Assembly (NCBI GenBank): GCA_024372625.1
Contig: CP099605.1
Coordinates: forward strand, 620,001-684,000
Length of the DNA: 64,000 bases
Direction: 5' to 3'
Source of the DNA: Comamonadaceae bacterium OTU4NAUVB1
GTDB taxonomy: Bacteria; Pseudomonadota; Gammaproteobacteria; Burkholderiales; Burkholderiaceae_C
Shown: positions 34,972-44,809 of the stretch, in pieces
How positions within the stretch are numbered: position 1 is the stretch's first letter
How the letters are laid out: every line of letters starts with the position of its first letter
Translations under genes and position numbers: made by a program
Notes under the pieces: model-generated
Seen by the model: only the letters and a program-made list of their open reading frames with translations
The model's database searches: none
Told to the model about the DNA's origin: nothing

Positions 34972-35277
34972 CTAGCGTCGTGTCTGCACCTTGAGGCGGA
35001 TGCTGGCGACTTCCCAGCCTCTGGACCGCAGGCGCACCACGAGCCTGGGGGCGAGCTGGCGCAGTTTCGCGGCGGCCGCGCTGCCCTGCACCAGCAGACA
35101 CCAGACATCGCCCTCGGCCGGCCCGGCCTGGACCGCCGGGCGCATCTCGGCCGGGATCAGCTCCTCGATCGCGCGCAGGCGTTCGTTGACGTCGCGGGCG
35201 CGGGCGAGCAGTCCGGCCAGGGTGGGCGAGCCGTCGGCAGCCTGCTGCAGCGTGAAGGGTTGGAAACGGCGATTCAC
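34972..35277 (-). CDS. DciA/DUF721 family protein
   Basis: A 101-residue basic protein of the DUF721/DciA family. DciA assists loading of the replicative helicase DnaB in bacteria that lack DnaC or DnaI. Family features include the N-terminal helix region [20 protein letters not shown] and the strand [21 protein letters not shown] dciA gene next to and divergent from secA is a frequent arrangement in proteobacteria. Confidence 0.82.
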   Translation of the reverse strand: MNRRFQPFTLQQAADGSPTLAGLLARARDVNERLRAIEELIPAEMRPAVQAGPAEGDVWCLLVQGSAAAAKLRQLAPRLVVRLRSRGWEVASIRLKVQTRR

Positions 35278-35281
35278 TGAA

Positions 35282-35310
35282 TTGGGGAGAAGGGGTCGAA
35301 TGGCTAAAAT
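35282..35310 (+). promoter_or_regulatory. Candidate promoter of secA
   Basis: TTGGGG (35282-35287) and TAAAAT (35305-35310) are 17 nt apart, in the gap between dciA and secA. Transcription would start near 35317, giving a leader of about 128 nt that contains a strong hairpin at 35320-35338. Confidence 0.45.
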
Positions 35311-35319
35311 GCCCGGTTC

Positions 35320-35338
35320 GCCGGCGCTCGGCGCCGGC
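35320..35338 (+). repeat. Hairpin in the secA leader
   Basis: A perfect 8-bp GC-only stem (gccggcgc / gcgccggc) with a 3-nt loop. A second weaker stem (ccgctt / aagcgg) follows near 35342-35365. No T-tract follows either. They lie between the predicted transcription start and the secA ATG and could affect translation. Confidence 0.5.
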
Positions 35339-35444
35339 GCGGACCGCTTGCTTTACGGCAAAGCGGGCCCACTTGCTTCCACCGTATCTTAGGGATTCTG
35401 CTCCAGGCGTCCGGCATCTCCGGCCGTCCGACGAGCCTCCACAC

Positions 35445-38228
35445 ATGGCCACCAACTTCCTGACCCAACTCTTCGGCAGTCGCAACGACCGGCTTCTCAA
35501 GCAGTACCGCAAGACGATCGAACGCATCAACGCCCTGGAGCCGCAGTTCGAGAAGCTCGACGACGACGCGCTGCGCGCCAAGACGCAGGAGTTCAAGGAC
35601 CGCGCCGCCAAGGGCGAGTCGCTCGACGACCTGCTGCCGGAAGCCTTCGCCACGGTGCGCGAGGGTTCCAAGCGGATCATGAAGATGCGTCACTTCGACG
35701 TCCAGTTGCTCGGCGGCATGGCGCTGCACAACGGCAAGATCTCCGAGATGCGCACGGGCGAGGGCAAGACCCTGACGGCCACGCTGCCGGTCTACCTGAA
35801 CGCGCTGTCGGGTCAGGGCGTCCACGTCGTGACCGTCAACGACTACCTCGCGAACCGCGACGCCCGCTGGATGGGCCGGCTCTACAACTTCCTGGGCCTT
35901 TCGGTGGGCATCAACCTGCCCCAGATGCCGCGCGAGGAGAAGCAGCAGGCCTATGCCAGCGACATCACCTACGGCACCAACAACGAATACGGTTTCGACT
36001 ACCTGCGCGACAACATGGTCTACGAGTCGAACGACCGCGTGCAGCGCAAGCTGAACTTCGCGATCGTCGACGAGGTGGACTCGATCCTGATCGACGAGGC
36101 CCGCACGCCGCTGATCATCAGCGGCCAGGCCGAAGACCACACGGAGATGTACCTGGCGATCAACAAGGTCGTCCCGCTCCTGGTCAAGCAGGAGGGCGAG
36201 GCCGACCCGCGCACGGGCGAGGGCATCACGACGCCGGGCGACTTCACGGTCGATGAGAAGACGCATCAGGTGTTCCTGACCGAGGACGGCCACGAGAAGG
36301 CCGAGCGGGTCCTGGGCGAGTTCGGCCTGCTGCCCGAGGGCGCGTCGCTCTACGACCCGGCCAACATCACGCTGATGCACCACCTCAACGCCGCCCTGCG
36401 CGCGCGCCATCTCTACCACCGCGACCAGCACTACGTGGTGCAGCAGGGCGAGGTCGTCATCGTCGACGAGTTCACCGGCCGCCTGATGAGCGGGCGGCGC
36501 TGGAGCGATGGCCTGCACCAGGCCGTGGAGGCCAAGGAAGGCGTCGAGATCCAGGCGGAGAACCAGACGCTGGCCTCGATCACCTTCCAGAACTACTTCC
36601 GCCTCTACAACAAGCTCGCCGGCATGACCGGCACGGCCGACACCGAGGCCTACGAGTTCCAGGAGATCTACGGCCTGGAGACGGTCATCATCCCGCCCAA
36701 CCGCATCAGCAAGCGCGAGGACCAGCTCGACCGCGTCTACAAGACGACGCGCGAGAAGTACGAGGCCGCCATCCAGGACATCCGCGAGTGCCACGAGCGT
36801 GGCCAGCCGGTGCTGGTGGGCACCTCGTCGATCGAGAACTCCGAGATCATCGACGAACTGCTCAACAAGGCCGGACTCCCGCACCAGGTGCTCAACGCCA
36901 AGCAGCACGCCCGCGAGGCCGACATCGTGGCGCAGGCCGGCCGCGCCAAGATGATCACCATCGCGACCAACATGGCCGGTCGCGGCACCGACATCGTGCT
37001 GGGCGGCAACATCGAGAAGATGATCGAGGCGATCGAGAACGACGAGGGTCGCGACGAGGCCACCAAGCAGGCCGACATCGCGCACGTCCGCGCCGAATGG
37101 ACGCAGGACCACGAGGCCATCAAGGCGCTGGGCGGCCTGCGCATCATCGCCACCGAGCGCCACGAATCGCGGCGCATCGACAACCAGCTGCGCGGACGCT
37201 CGGGCCGCCAGGGCGACCCGGGTTCCTCGCGCTTCTACCTGAGCCTGGACGATCCGCTGATGCGCATCTTCGCCGGTGACCGCGTCAAGGCGATCATGGA
37301 CCGGCTCAAGATGCCCGATGGCGAGGCCATCGAGGCGGGCATCGTCACGCGCAGCATCGAGAGCGCGCAGCGCAAGGTCGAGGCGCGCAACTTCGACGTG
37401 CGCAAGCAGCTGCTCGAATACGACGACGTCTCCAACGACCAGCGCAAGGTGATCTACCAGCAGCGCAACGACATCCTGGACGCCGTCGATCTCACGGCGC
37501 AGATCGCCGGACTGCGCGAAGGGTGCTTCACCGACCTGGTGCGCCAGTACGTACCGGCCGAATCGGTCGAGGAGCAGTGGGACCTGGCCGGCCTGGAAAA
37601 GGCGCTGGCCGCCGAATGGGGCCTGGCGCTGCCGCTGAGCCAGGAGGTCGAGGCCGCGACGGCCATGTCCGACGAAGATCTCCTCGAACGCATCGTCAAG
37701 GCGGCGAATGCCGAATTCGACGCCAAGCTGGCATTGATCGGCAAGGAGAACTTCACCCAGTTCGAACGCATGGTGCTGTTGCAGAGCATCGACACCCACT
37801 GGCGCGAACACCTCGCCTCGCTCGACTACCTGCGCCAGGGCATCCACCTGCGCGGGTACGCGCAGAAGCAGCCCAAGCAGGAATACAAGCGCGAAGCATT
37901 CGAACTCTTCGGCCAGCTGCTCGATTCGGTCAAGAACGAGGTCACGCGCCAGCTCATGACGGTGCGCGTGCAGTCCGGCGACCAGCTGGAGCAGGCGGCC
38001 GAGCAGATGGAGAGCCAGGCCGAGTCGATCGCCAACCTCACCTACACCGCACCGACCGAGACCGGCGAGGTCGAGGTGCGGGTCGACGACGAGAACCAGC
38101 GCCGCACGGCCACCGCCGCCGCCGCGTCGGCGACCGCGGGGGGTGCTTTCGCGCGCGTCGGACGCAACGATCCATGTCCCTGCGGCAGCGGCCTGAAGTT
38201 CAAACAGTGCCACGGCAAGTTGACCTGA
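35445..38228 (+). CDS. secA: Preprotein translocase ATPase SecA
   Basis: SecA drives Sec-dependent export through SecYEG. The 927-residue protein has Walker A ([10 protein letters not shown]), Walker B/DEAD-like motif ([18 protein letters not shown]), the second nucleotide-binding domain ([43 protein letters not shown]) and the C-terminal zinc motif [14 protein letters not shown] that binds SecB. The ATG at 35445 matches the family N-terminus [15 protein letters not shown]; the upstream in-frame ATG at 35373 has no support. Confidence 0.97.
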   Translation: MATNFLTQLFGSRNDRLLKQYRKTIERINALEPQFEKLDDDALRAKTQEFKDRAAKGESLDDLLPEAFATVREGSKRIMKMRHFDVQLLGGMALHNGKISEMRTGEGKTLTATLPVYLNALSGQGVHVVTVNDYLANRDARWMGRLYNFLGLSVGINLPQMPREEKQQAYASDITYGTNNEYGFDYLRDNMVYESNDRVQRKLNFAIVDEVDSILIDEARTPLIISGQAEDHTEMYLAINKVVPLLVKQEGEADPRTGEGITTPGDFTVDEKTHQVFLTEDGHEKAERVLGEFGLLPEGASLYDPANITLMHHLNAALRARHLYHRDQHYVVQQGEVVIVDEFTGRLMSGRRWSDGLHQAVEAKEGVEIQAENQTLASITFQNYFRLYNKLAGMTGTADTEAYEFQEIYGLETVIIPPNRISKREDQLDRVYKTTREKYEAAIQDIRECHERGQPVLVGTSSIENSEIIDELLNKAGLPHQVLNAKQHAREADIVAQAGRAKMITIATNMAGRGTDIVLGGNIEKMIEAIENDEGRDEATKQADIAHVRAEWTQDHEAIKALGGLRIIATERHESRRIDNQLRGRSGRQGDPGSSRFYLSLDDPLMRIFAGDRVKAIMDRLKMPDGEAIEAGIVTRSIESAQRKVEARNFDVRKQLLEYDDVSNDQRKVIYQQRNDILDAVDLTAQIAGLREGCFTDLVRQYVPAESVEEQWDLAGLEKALAAEWGLALPLSQEVEAATAMSDEDLLERIVKAANAEFDAKLALIGKENFTQFERMVLLQSIDTHWREHLASLDYLRQGIHLRGYAQKQPKQEYKREAFELFGQLLDSVKNEVTRQLMTVRVQSGDQLEQAAEQMESQAESIANLTYTAPTETGEVEVRVDDENQRRTATAAAASATAGGAFARVGRNDPCPCGSGLKFKQCHGKLT

Positions 38229-38357
38229 TCCGGCGTCTCCGGCGGCCCCGCCACCAGCGGGGGCGGCGGTTCGCCCACGGGCGTGGGCAGCGTCGTGGAT
38301 CGCTGACATGATCGGGTCACGCCGCTTTCGTCATCCCTCCTTCCCCTCACCACTTCC

Positions 38358-39587
38358 ATGCCCGTCCATCTCTCCGCTCCCATTCCTTCCGAACTCCACG
38401 CCGTGGCCGGCGTGCGCATCGGCGTCGCCGAAGCCGGCGTGCGCAAGGCGAACCGCAAGGACCTGACCGTCGTCCTCATCGACGAGGGCGCGGCCGTCGG
38501 CGGCGTCTTCACGCAGAACCGCTTCTGCGCCGCGCCGGTGCAGGTCTGCCGCAATCACCTGGCCAAGAACTACGGCATCCGGGCGCTGCTGGTGAACACC
38601 GGCAACGCCAACGCCGGCACCGGCGAGGACGGCCTGGCGCGCACGCACCAGAGTTGCGTCGCGCTCGCGCGCGAGCTCGACATCGCTCCCGAGGAAATTC
38701 TGCCGTTCTCCACCGGCGTGATCATGGAGCCGCTGCCGGTCGAGCGCATCGAGGCCGGCCTGCCCGATGCCATCGCCGATGCGGCGCCCGACCACTGGGC
38801 GCGCGCGGCCGAAGGCATCATGACCACCGACACGGTGCCCAAGGCCTTCAGCCGGCAGGTGACGATCGGCGGCGCCACGGTCACCGTCACCGGCATCAGC
38901 AAGGGCGCCGGCATGATCCGGCCGAACATGGCGACCATGCTCGGCTTCATCGCCACCGACGCACGCATCGTGCCGGCACTGGTGCAGCCCCTGGCCAGGA
39001 CCCTGGCCGATGCCTCGTTCAACCGCGTGACCATCGACGGCGACACCTCGACCAACGACTCCTTCGTCGTCATCGCCACGCAGAAGGCCGCGCACGACCC
39101 GATCGAGTCGTTCGACACGCCCGACGGTCGCCTCCTGCTGGAGACGATGCACGAGGTCTCGCGCCTGCTGGCCCAGGCCATCGTGCGCGATGGCGAGGGC
39201 GCGACCAAGTTCATCGCCATCCGCGTGGAGGGCGGACGCGACGCCGCCGAGTGCCGCCAGGTGGCCTACGCCGTGGCGCATTCGCCCCTGGTCAAGACGG
39301 CCTTCTTCGCCAGCGACCCCAACCTCGGCCGCATCCTGGCCGCCGTCGGCTACGCCGGCATTGACGACCTCGACCAGACCCGCATCGACCTGCACCTCGA
39401 CGACGTCCACGTGGTCGTGGAGGGCGGTCGCAACCCGTCCTATCGCGAGGAGGACGGCCAGCGCGTGATGAAGCAGAGCGAGATCACGGTGCGCATCGGG
39501 CTCGGCCGGGGTGAGGCCAGCGACACCGTCTGGACCTGCGACCTGAGCCACGACTACGTCACCATCAACGCCGACTACCGTTCATGA
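38358..39587 (+). CDS. argJ: Bifunctional glutamate N-acetyltransferase/ornithine acetyltransferase
   Basis: ArgJ recycles the acetyl group in arginine synthesis by moving it from acetylornithine to glutamate. The 409 residues self-cleave before Thr193 in the conserved NMATMLGF motif, giving alpha and beta chains, and the KGAGMIRPN sequence precedes it. The C-terminal [11 protein letters not shown] is typical. It overlaps the next gene by 4 nt. Confidence 0.96.
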   Translation: MPVHLSAPIPSELHAVAGVRIGVAEAGVRKANRKDLTVVLIDEGAAVGGVFTQNRFCAAPVQVCRNHLAKNYGIRALLVNTGNANAGTGEDGLARTHQSCVALARELDIAPEEILPFSTGVIMEPLPVERIEAGLPDAIADAAPDHWARAAEGIMTTDTVPKAFSRQVTIGGATVTVTGISKGAGMIRPNMATMLGFIATDARIVPALVQPLARTLADASFNRVTIDGDTSTNDSFVVIATQKAAHDPIESFDTPDGRLLLETMHEVSRLLAQAIVRDGEGATKFIAIRVEGGRDAAECRQVAYAVAHSPLVKTAFFASDPNLGRILAAVGYAGIDDLDQTRIDLHLDDVHVVVEGGRNPSYREEDGQRVMKQSEITVRIGLGRGEASDTVWTCDLSHDYVTINADYRS

Positions 39588-40477
39588 GCGACAAGTTCGA
39601 ACGCCTGATCGAGCGGGCCGAGCGACTCATCGGACGCATCGAGGCCATCCTGCCGCAGCCGCTGCAGGCACCGGCGGACTGGAGCGCGTCGATCGCATGG
39701 CGCTACCGGCGCCGCGGTTCCGGCCACGGCGTGCTGGAGCCGGTGCGCCACCTGGGGCCGATGCCGCTCGACGCGCTCAAGGAGATCGACGTCCAGAAGG
39801 AGAAGATCGAGCGCAACACGCGCCAGTTCGTCGAGGGCCGCCCGGCCAACAACGTGCTGTTGACGGGAGCGCGCGGCACGGGCAAGTCCTCGCTCATCCG
39901 CGCCTGCCTGCACGCCTACGCGCCACGGGGGCTGCGGCTGATCGAGGTCGACAAGGCCGAACTCACCGATCTGCCCGACATCATCGAAGTGGTTGCCGAA
40001 CGCCCGGAGAAGTTCATCGTCTTCAGCGACGACCTGAGCTTCGATGAGGGCGAGCCCGGCTACAAGGCGCTCAAGTCGATCCTCGACGGCTCGGTGGCCG
40101 CGTCGACGCCGAACGTGCTGATCTATGCGACCAGCAACCGTCGTCACCTGCTGCCCGAGTACATGAAGGACAACCTCAGCTACAAGCACACGGACGACGG
40201 CGAGGTCCATCCGGGCGAGGTGATCGAGGAGAAGATCTCGCTGTCCGAGCGTTTCGGGCTCTGGGTCAGTTTCTATCCGTTCAGCCAGAACGAGTACCTC
40301 GCGATCGTCGCGCAGTGGCTGTCGTCCTTCGGCGTCGATCCGCAGGCCATCGAGGCCGCGCGGCCCGCGGCACTGGTGTGGGCGCTGGAGCGAGGCTCCC
40401 GCAGCGGGCGCGTGGCCTACCAGTTCGCCCGGGATTTCGCCGGACGCGCGTCCGGTGGGGACGTCGCGGCGCCATGA
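39584..40477 (+). CDS. DUF815-family AAA ATPase
   Basis: A 297-residue P-loop protein with Walker A at about 95-102 (GARGTGKSS) and a probable Walker B acidic stretch ([13 protein letters not shown]). The family DUF815 is close to AAA proteins and has no agreed function. Its overlap with argJ (ATGA) and with mutT indicates co-expression. Confidence 0.85.
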   Translation: MSDKFERLIERAERLIGRIEAILPQPLQAPADWSASIAWRYRRRGSGHGVLEPVRHLGPMPLDALKEIDVQKEKIERNTRQFVEGRPANNVLLTGARGTGKSSLIRACLHAYAPRGLRLIEVDKAELTDLPDIIEVVAERPEKFIVFSDDLSFDEGEPGYKALKSILDGSVAASTPNVLIYATSNRRHLLPEYMKDNLSYKHTDDGEVHPGEVIEEKISLSERFGLWVSFYPFSQNEYLAIVAQWLSSFGVDPQAIEAARPAALVWALERGSRSGRVAYQFARDFAGRASGGDVAAP

Positions 40478-40944
40478 CGGCGTCGTCGCCGGTCGCGCCG
40501 TCCGCGCGCGCCCACACCGAGGTCGCGGTCGGCATCCTGATCCGCGCCGCCGACGATGCGCTGCTCCTGTCGACGCGGCCTCCCGGCAAGCCCTACGCGG
40601 GCTTCTGGGAATTTCCCGGCGGCAAGATCGAGATGGGCGAAACGGTCGAGCAGGCCTTGCGGCGCGAGCTGCATGAAGAACTCGGCATCACGCTCGACGC
40701 CGCCGAGGTCTGGCGCGTCACCGAGCACGATTATCCGCACGCGCGGGTGCGGTTGCACTGGTGCAAGGTCCTGCAATGGCGAGGCGACTTCGAGATGCGC
40801 GAGGGCCAGGCCATGCGCTGGCAGCAGTTGCCGCTGGGCGTGAGCCCGGTCCTGCCGGGGGCCTTGCCGGTGCTGCGCTGGCTGGCCGACGAGCGCGGCG
40901 TGACCGACATCCTGGGTCCGGGCGTCTCGACGACGCTCGACTGA
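40474..40944 (+). CDS. mutT: Nudix hydrolase, MutT-like
   Basis: A 156-residue protein with a complete Nudix box (GGKIEMGETVEQALRREL followed by HEELGI). MutT removes 8-oxo-dGTP and prevents A:T to C:G transversions; the N-terminal LLLSTRPPGKPYAGFWEFPGG segment supports this subgroup. The ATG overlaps the stop of the ATPase gene. It converges with yacG across a 44-nt gap. Confidence 0.9.
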   Translation: MTASSPVAPSARAHTEVAVGILIRAADDALLLSTRPPGKPYAGFWEFPGGKIEMGETVEQALRRELHEELGITLDAAEVWRVTEHDYPHARVRLHWCKVLQWRGDFEMREGQAMRWQQLPLGVSPVLPGALPVLRWLADERGVTDILGPGVSTTLD

Positions 40945-40988
40945 CGCGGCACCGGACGGCAGGCTTCGGTTCGTCCGACCGCGAGCGT

Positions 40989-41213
40989 TCAGGTCTGACG
41001 CTGGCGCGGATCGCCGAAGGGTTCGTCGTCCGGTGGCGCGTCCGCGGGCATGCGGAACTCCTCGCTCGCCCAGGCGCCCAGATCGATGCCCTTGCAGCGC
41101 GCGCTGCAGAACGGCCGATAAGGATTGCTGGGCGCGTAGACGCTGTCCTGTCCGCAGGCCGGGCAGCGCACGATGCGTTCGCCGTCGGGCGTGGTCTTCC
41201 TGCCGGCGTTCAT
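40989..41213 (-). CDS. yacG: DNA gyrase inhibitor YacG, zinc-binding
   Basis: A 74-residue YacG family protein with zinc ligands Cys17, Cys20, Cys36 and Cys40 (CPACG, FCSARC). YacG inhibits DNA gyrase in E. coli. Its place behind zapD and coaE matches E. coli gene order. The ATG overlaps the zapD stop by 4 nt. Confidence 0.92.
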   Translation of the reverse strand: MNAGRKTTPDGERIVRCPACGQDSVYAPSNPYRPFCSARCKGIDLGAWASEEFRMPADAPPDDEPFGDPRQRQT

Positions 41214-41965
41214 GCGCAGAGCGTCAGTTCGAAGGGCACGTCGTCCTTGATCGCGTGCAGCCGGTCGTCCTGGCCGTGGCGCATCAGTCGCACCAGCACG
41301 ATCAGGCGGTTGCCGCTGATCTCGGGAATGGCCCGCAGGCGGGGGTCGATGCGCAGGCGAAGCAACTGGAACGTGCGGCCCTGGGGCAGGTTCTGCTGGA
41401 ACTGCCCGCCCGTCGCGATGACCTTGTAGGGCACGTCGGCATCGCGCATCAGCTTGAGCAGCAGGAAGACCGATTCGATCAGTGGCGACAGTGCGCCCAG
41501 CCAGCGCTCCAGGTCGGCCCGCCGCGCGGTCATCGGATGGTGCTGCCAGGCATGGTAGGCCGGCAGATCGAATTCGCAGGTGCCACCCGGAATGCTCGCG
41601 CGGCTGCGCACGCCCATCAGCCATTCGTTCTCGGTCAGCGCCTGGCCGGCACGGCCGTTGAGCGCGTGGATGCCGCCGAAGGCGTGGTCGATCTGCTGGA
41701 CGATCTGGTCGAGCGCGGTCTCGGAGATAGCCGGATTGCCTCGGTAGGCATTGAAGACGCTCTTGTGCCGTTCGAGGTCGCGCAGGAGGTCGGTCTTCAG
41801 GTCGGCCCGCGCGGCGACGTCCATGACCTCGAAGATCGTCATGAGCGCGTAGTGATGCGACAGGGCCGATTCGGCCGGCACCAGCTCGCCCAGGCGTCGG
41901 AACAGATGCTCCAGCCGTAGGTACGTTCGGATGCGCTCGTTGAAGGGGTACTCGTAGAGAATCAC
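41210..41965 (-). CDS. zapD: Cell division protein ZapD
   Basis: ZapD bundles FtsZ filaments at the division septum. The 251 residues have the family start ([21 protein letters not shown]) and the highly conserved interior segment ([19 protein letters not shown]). It lies between coaE and yacG as in many proteobacteria. Confidence 0.94.
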   Translation of the reverse strand: MILYEYPFNERIRTYLRLEHLFRRLGELVPAESALSHHYALMTIFEVMDVAARADLKTDLLRDLERHKSVFNAYRGNPAISETALDQIVQQIDHAFGGIHALNGRAGQALTENEWLMGVRSRASIPGGTCEFDLPAYHAWQHHPMTARRADLERWLGALSPLIESVFLLLKLMRDADVPYKVIATGGQFQQNLPQGRTFQLLRLRIDPRLRAIPEISGNRLIVLVRLMRHGQDDRLHAIKDDVPFELTLCA

Positions 41966-41974
41966 GCTTTAGTA

Positions 41975-42610
41975 TCAATTTCTCGGTCGATCATAGCCCG
42001 GCACCCAGCGCCGCCAAAGGACCTCGATCTGATGGCCCAGCGCGTCGAGTGTCAGCGTGTCGTTGAACACGACGGCATCCGCCGCGGCCCGGCGCGCCGT
42101 GCGCGTGGCCTGCTGCACGATGACGGCATCCACGGCCGCCGGCGACCAGCCCGAGCGCTCGACGACGCGCCGGCGCTGCGTGGCTTCGGTGGCATCGACG
42201 ACCAGGACCCGGTCGACCCGTGCGCGCCAGCGCCCCGATTCGACCAGCAGCGGCACGTCGAAGACGATGGCCGGACGCCCGGCCAGTTCACGGGCCCGCC
42301 GTTCGCATTCGATGCCGATCATGGGATGCAGGATGGCTTCGAGTCGCTGCTTGGCGGCCGCTTCGTGGAAGACCAGATCGCGCATGCGCGCACGGTCGAG
42401 GGCGCCGTCCGGCGCGATCAGCGACGACCCGAACGCGGCCTCGATCGCCGGCATCGCCAGCCCGCCGGGCAGCGTGAGCGCGCGCGCGATGGCGTCGGTG
42501 TCCACCAGTCCCGCGCCGTGCGCGACCAGCGCTCGCGCCACGGTGCTCTTGCCGCTGCCGATGCCGCCGGTCAGCCCGATGCGCAGGGCCCCCGTGGACG
42601 GGGCGTTCAC
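41975..42610 (-). CDS. coaE: Dephospho-CoA kinase
   Basis: CoaE phosphorylates dephospho-CoA in the last step of coenzyme A synthesis. The 211-residue kinase has a P-loop ([12 protein letters not shown], about 12-23) and the DVPLLVESG motif. The start is GTG at 42610, overlapping the pilD stop (GTGA), and keeps the P-loop near the N-terminus. Confidence 0.93.
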   Translation of the reverse strand: MNAPSTGALRIGLTGGIGSGKSTVARALVAHGAGLVDTDAIARALTLPGGLAMPAIEAAFGSSLIAPDGALDRARMRDLVFHEAAAKQRLEAILHPMIGIECERRARELAGRPAIVFDVPLLVESGRWRARVDRVLVVDATEATQRRRVVERSGWSPAAVDAVIVQQATRTARRAAADAVVFNDTLTLDALGHQIEVLWRRWVPGYDRPRN

Positions 42611-43521
42611 AGACCCACCGCCCGGAGCATGGCCGCCGGGCCGACGACCATCGCCGTGAAGCCGGCACCGGCCAGGAACGGGCCGAAAGGCACGTAGCCG
42701 CCCTCGCGCAGCTTGCGGTTGAGCTTGAGGGCCACTCCCACCACCACGCCGATGACCGAGGCCATCAGGATGATCGGCACCAGCGCCTGCCAGCCGAACC
42801 AGGCACCGAAGGCGGCGAACAGCTTGAAGTCGCCGTATCCCATCCCTTCCTTGCCGGTCGCCAGCTTGAACGCCCAGTACACCGACCAGAGCGACAGGTA
42901 GCCGGCCACTGCGCCCCACACCGCATCGGCGAGCGCGACCCCGGTCAGACCGAAGATCGCCGCGAGCAGGCCGGCCCACAGCAGCGGCAGCGTGATGTCG
43001 TCCGGCAGCAGCGTGGTGTCCCAGTCGATCAGCGCCAGCGTCAGCAGCGCCGCCGAGAAGCCGCACCATGCCAGCGGCACCCATGGCCCCCGGCCGGGGG
43101 CCTGCCAGGCGCACCATGCGAACAGGAGGGCCGTCGCCAGCTCGACCAGCGGATAACGCGCGCCGATGCGCGTGCCGCAGCCCGCGCAGCGGCCGCGCAG
43201 GGCGAGGTAGCTGACCACCGGCAGGTTCTCGTACCAGCGGATCGCGTGGCCGCACGACGGGCACGCCGAGCGCGGCACCATCAGGTTGTAGGGCGCCTCG
43301 CTCGGCGACGCGGCGACGGTGGACGCCGTCGCGCCCGGGGCGGGAGCGTCGGTCTCGCGGCGATCTTCCAGGCCCGCGCACTCGACGGCCCACTGGCGCT
43401 CCAGCATCTTCGGCAGGCGATGGATCACCACGTTGAGGAAGCTGCCCACGAGGAGGCCCAGCACGCCGGCCAGCAGGGCCGCCTCGCCGCGGGACAGCGA
43501 CGCCAATCCGATCGCGTCCAT
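42607..43521 (-). CDS. pilD: Prepilin peptidase/N-methyltransferase PilD
   Basis: PilD cleaves and N-methylates type IV prepilins in the inner membrane. The 304 residues include the zinc-binding Cys pairs (CPSCGHAIRWYENLP and CAGCG) and the two catalytic aspartates of the aspartic protease (LIDWDTTLLPDD, GYGDFKL). It shares an operon with coaE and the pilC and pilB genes. Confidence 0.94.
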   Translation of the reverse strand: MDAIGLASLSRGEAALLAGVLGLLVGSFLNVVIHRLPKMLERQWAVECAGLEDRRETDAPAPGATASTVAASPSEAPYNLMVPRSACPSCGHAIRWYENLPVVSYLALRGRCAGCGTRIGARYPLVELATALLFAWCAWQAPGRGPWVPLAWCGFSAALLTLALIDWDTTLLPDDITLPLLWAGLLAAIFGLTGVALADAVWGAVAGYLSLWSVYWAFKLATGKEGMGYGDFKLFAAFGAWFGWQALVPIILMASVIGVVVGVALKLNRKLREGGYVPFGPFLAGAGFTAMVVGPAAMLRAVGL

Positions 43522-43529
43522 GACGCGGC

Positions 43530-44753
43530 TCAGACCACCTGGCCGAGCTTGAAGATCGGCAGGTACATGGACACCACGATGCCGCCGATCAGCGTGCCCA
43601 GGAAGACGATGATGATGGGCTCCATCAGGCTGGAGAGCCCGGCCACCATGTCGTCGACCTCGGATTCGTAGAAATCGGCGGCCTTGCCCAGCATGTGGTC
43701 GATCGAGCCCGATTCCTCGCCGATCGCGGTCATCTGCAGCACCATCGAGGGAAACACGCTGGCGTTGGTCATGGCCGCCGTGAGACTCGTCCCGGTGGAC
43801 ACCTCCTGCTGGATCTTCACCGTCGCATCGGCATAGACCGAATTGCCCGAGGCGCCGCCCACCGAGTCGAGCGCCTCGACCAGGGGCACGCCGGCGGCGA
43901 ACATCGTCGCGAGCGTGCGGGTCCAGCGTGCCACGCAGGACTTGTCGATCAGCGCGCCGAAGACCGGCATGCGCAGCAGCAGCCGGTCCATGACCTTCTG
44001 GAAGCGCTCGTTGCGCTTCCACGCCTGCAGGAAGAAATAGACGCCGCCGCCCAGCGTGCCGAAGATCAGCCACCAGTAGGAGACGAAGTACTCGCTCATG
44101 CCCATCACGATGAGCGTGGGCGCGGGCAGGTCGGCACCGAAGGAGGTGAAGACCTCCTTGAAGGCGGGAATGACGAAGATCATGATGACCGCGACGACCA
44201 CGAAGGCCACGATGACCACCGAGATCGGGTACATCAGCGCCGACTTGATCTTCGACTTGATGGCCTCGGTCTTCTCCATGTAGGTCGCCAGGCGGTCCAG
44301 CAGTTCTTCCAGGATGCCCGCCGCCTCGCCGGCCTCCACGAGGTTGCAGTAGAGGTTGTCGAAGTAGCGCGGGAACTTGCGGAACGCCGTCGAGAGCGAC
44401 GAGCCGGTCTCGACGTCGGCGCGGATGTCACCGAGCAGCTTGGCGACGCTGGCGTTGGCGTTGCCCCGGCCCACGATGTCGAAGGCCTGCAGCAGCGGCA
44501 CGCCGGCCTTCATCATGGTGGCGAGCTGGCGGGTGAAGATCGCGATGTCCTTGGGCCGGATCGCCTTGCCCGAGCGCGCGCGGCGCTTCTTGATCTTCGA
44601 GACGAGCACGCCCTGGCGGCGCAGCGTGGCCTGGGCTTGGTTGGCGCCGGCCGCGCGCAATTCGCCGCGCACCAGCTTGCCGTTGCGGTCCTTGCCCTCC
44701 CACTCGAAGATGAATTCCTTGTGGGGGGTGCGGTTGGATGCTGCCGTTGCCAT
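43530..44753 (-). CDS. pilC: Type IV pilus inner-membrane platform PilC
   Basis: PilC is the platform protein on which pilins are assembled, driven by PilB. The 407-residue protein has two GspF domains, each with the conserved stretch (FTRQLATMMKAGVPLLQAFDI and WTRTLATMFAAGVPLVEALDS) and three hydrophobic helices. The start has a strong AGGGAGG region upstream. Only 8 nt separates it from pilD. Confidence 0.95.
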   Translation of the reverse strand: MATAASNRTPHKEFIFEWEGKDRNGKLVRGELRAAGANQAQATLRRQGVLVSKIKKRRARSGKAIRPKDIAIFTRQLATMMKAGVPLLQAFDIVGRGNANASVAKLLGDIRADVETGSSLSTAFRKFPRYFDNLYCNLVEAGEAAGILEELLDRLATYMEKTEAIKSKIKSALMYPISVVIVAFVVVAVIMIFVIPAFKEVFTSFGADLPAPTLIVMGMSEYFVSYWWLIFGTLGGGVYFFLQAWKRNERFQKVMDRLLLRMPVFGALIDKSCVARWTRTLATMFAAGVPLVEALDSVGGASGNSVYADATVKIQQEVSTGTSLTAAMTNASVFPSMVLQMTAIGEESGSIDHMLGKAADFYESEVDDMVAGLSSLMEPIIIVFLGTLIGGIVVSMYLPIFKLGQVV

Positions 44754-44809
44754 GGGAGGGTCTTCGGTTCGTTGCGGATTGCGGAGGGAAGGGCGGACGG
44801 CGCCCGGCG

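Noticed and set aside
35304..38309. 1001-codon frame opposite secA
   Set aside because: Antisense shadow with biased composition and no recognisable motif; secA itself is unquestionable.
38229..38357. A secA terminator
   Set aside because: GC-rich hairpins such as ccccgc/gcgggg occur after the stop, but no T-tract follows, so an intrinsic terminator cannot be claimed.
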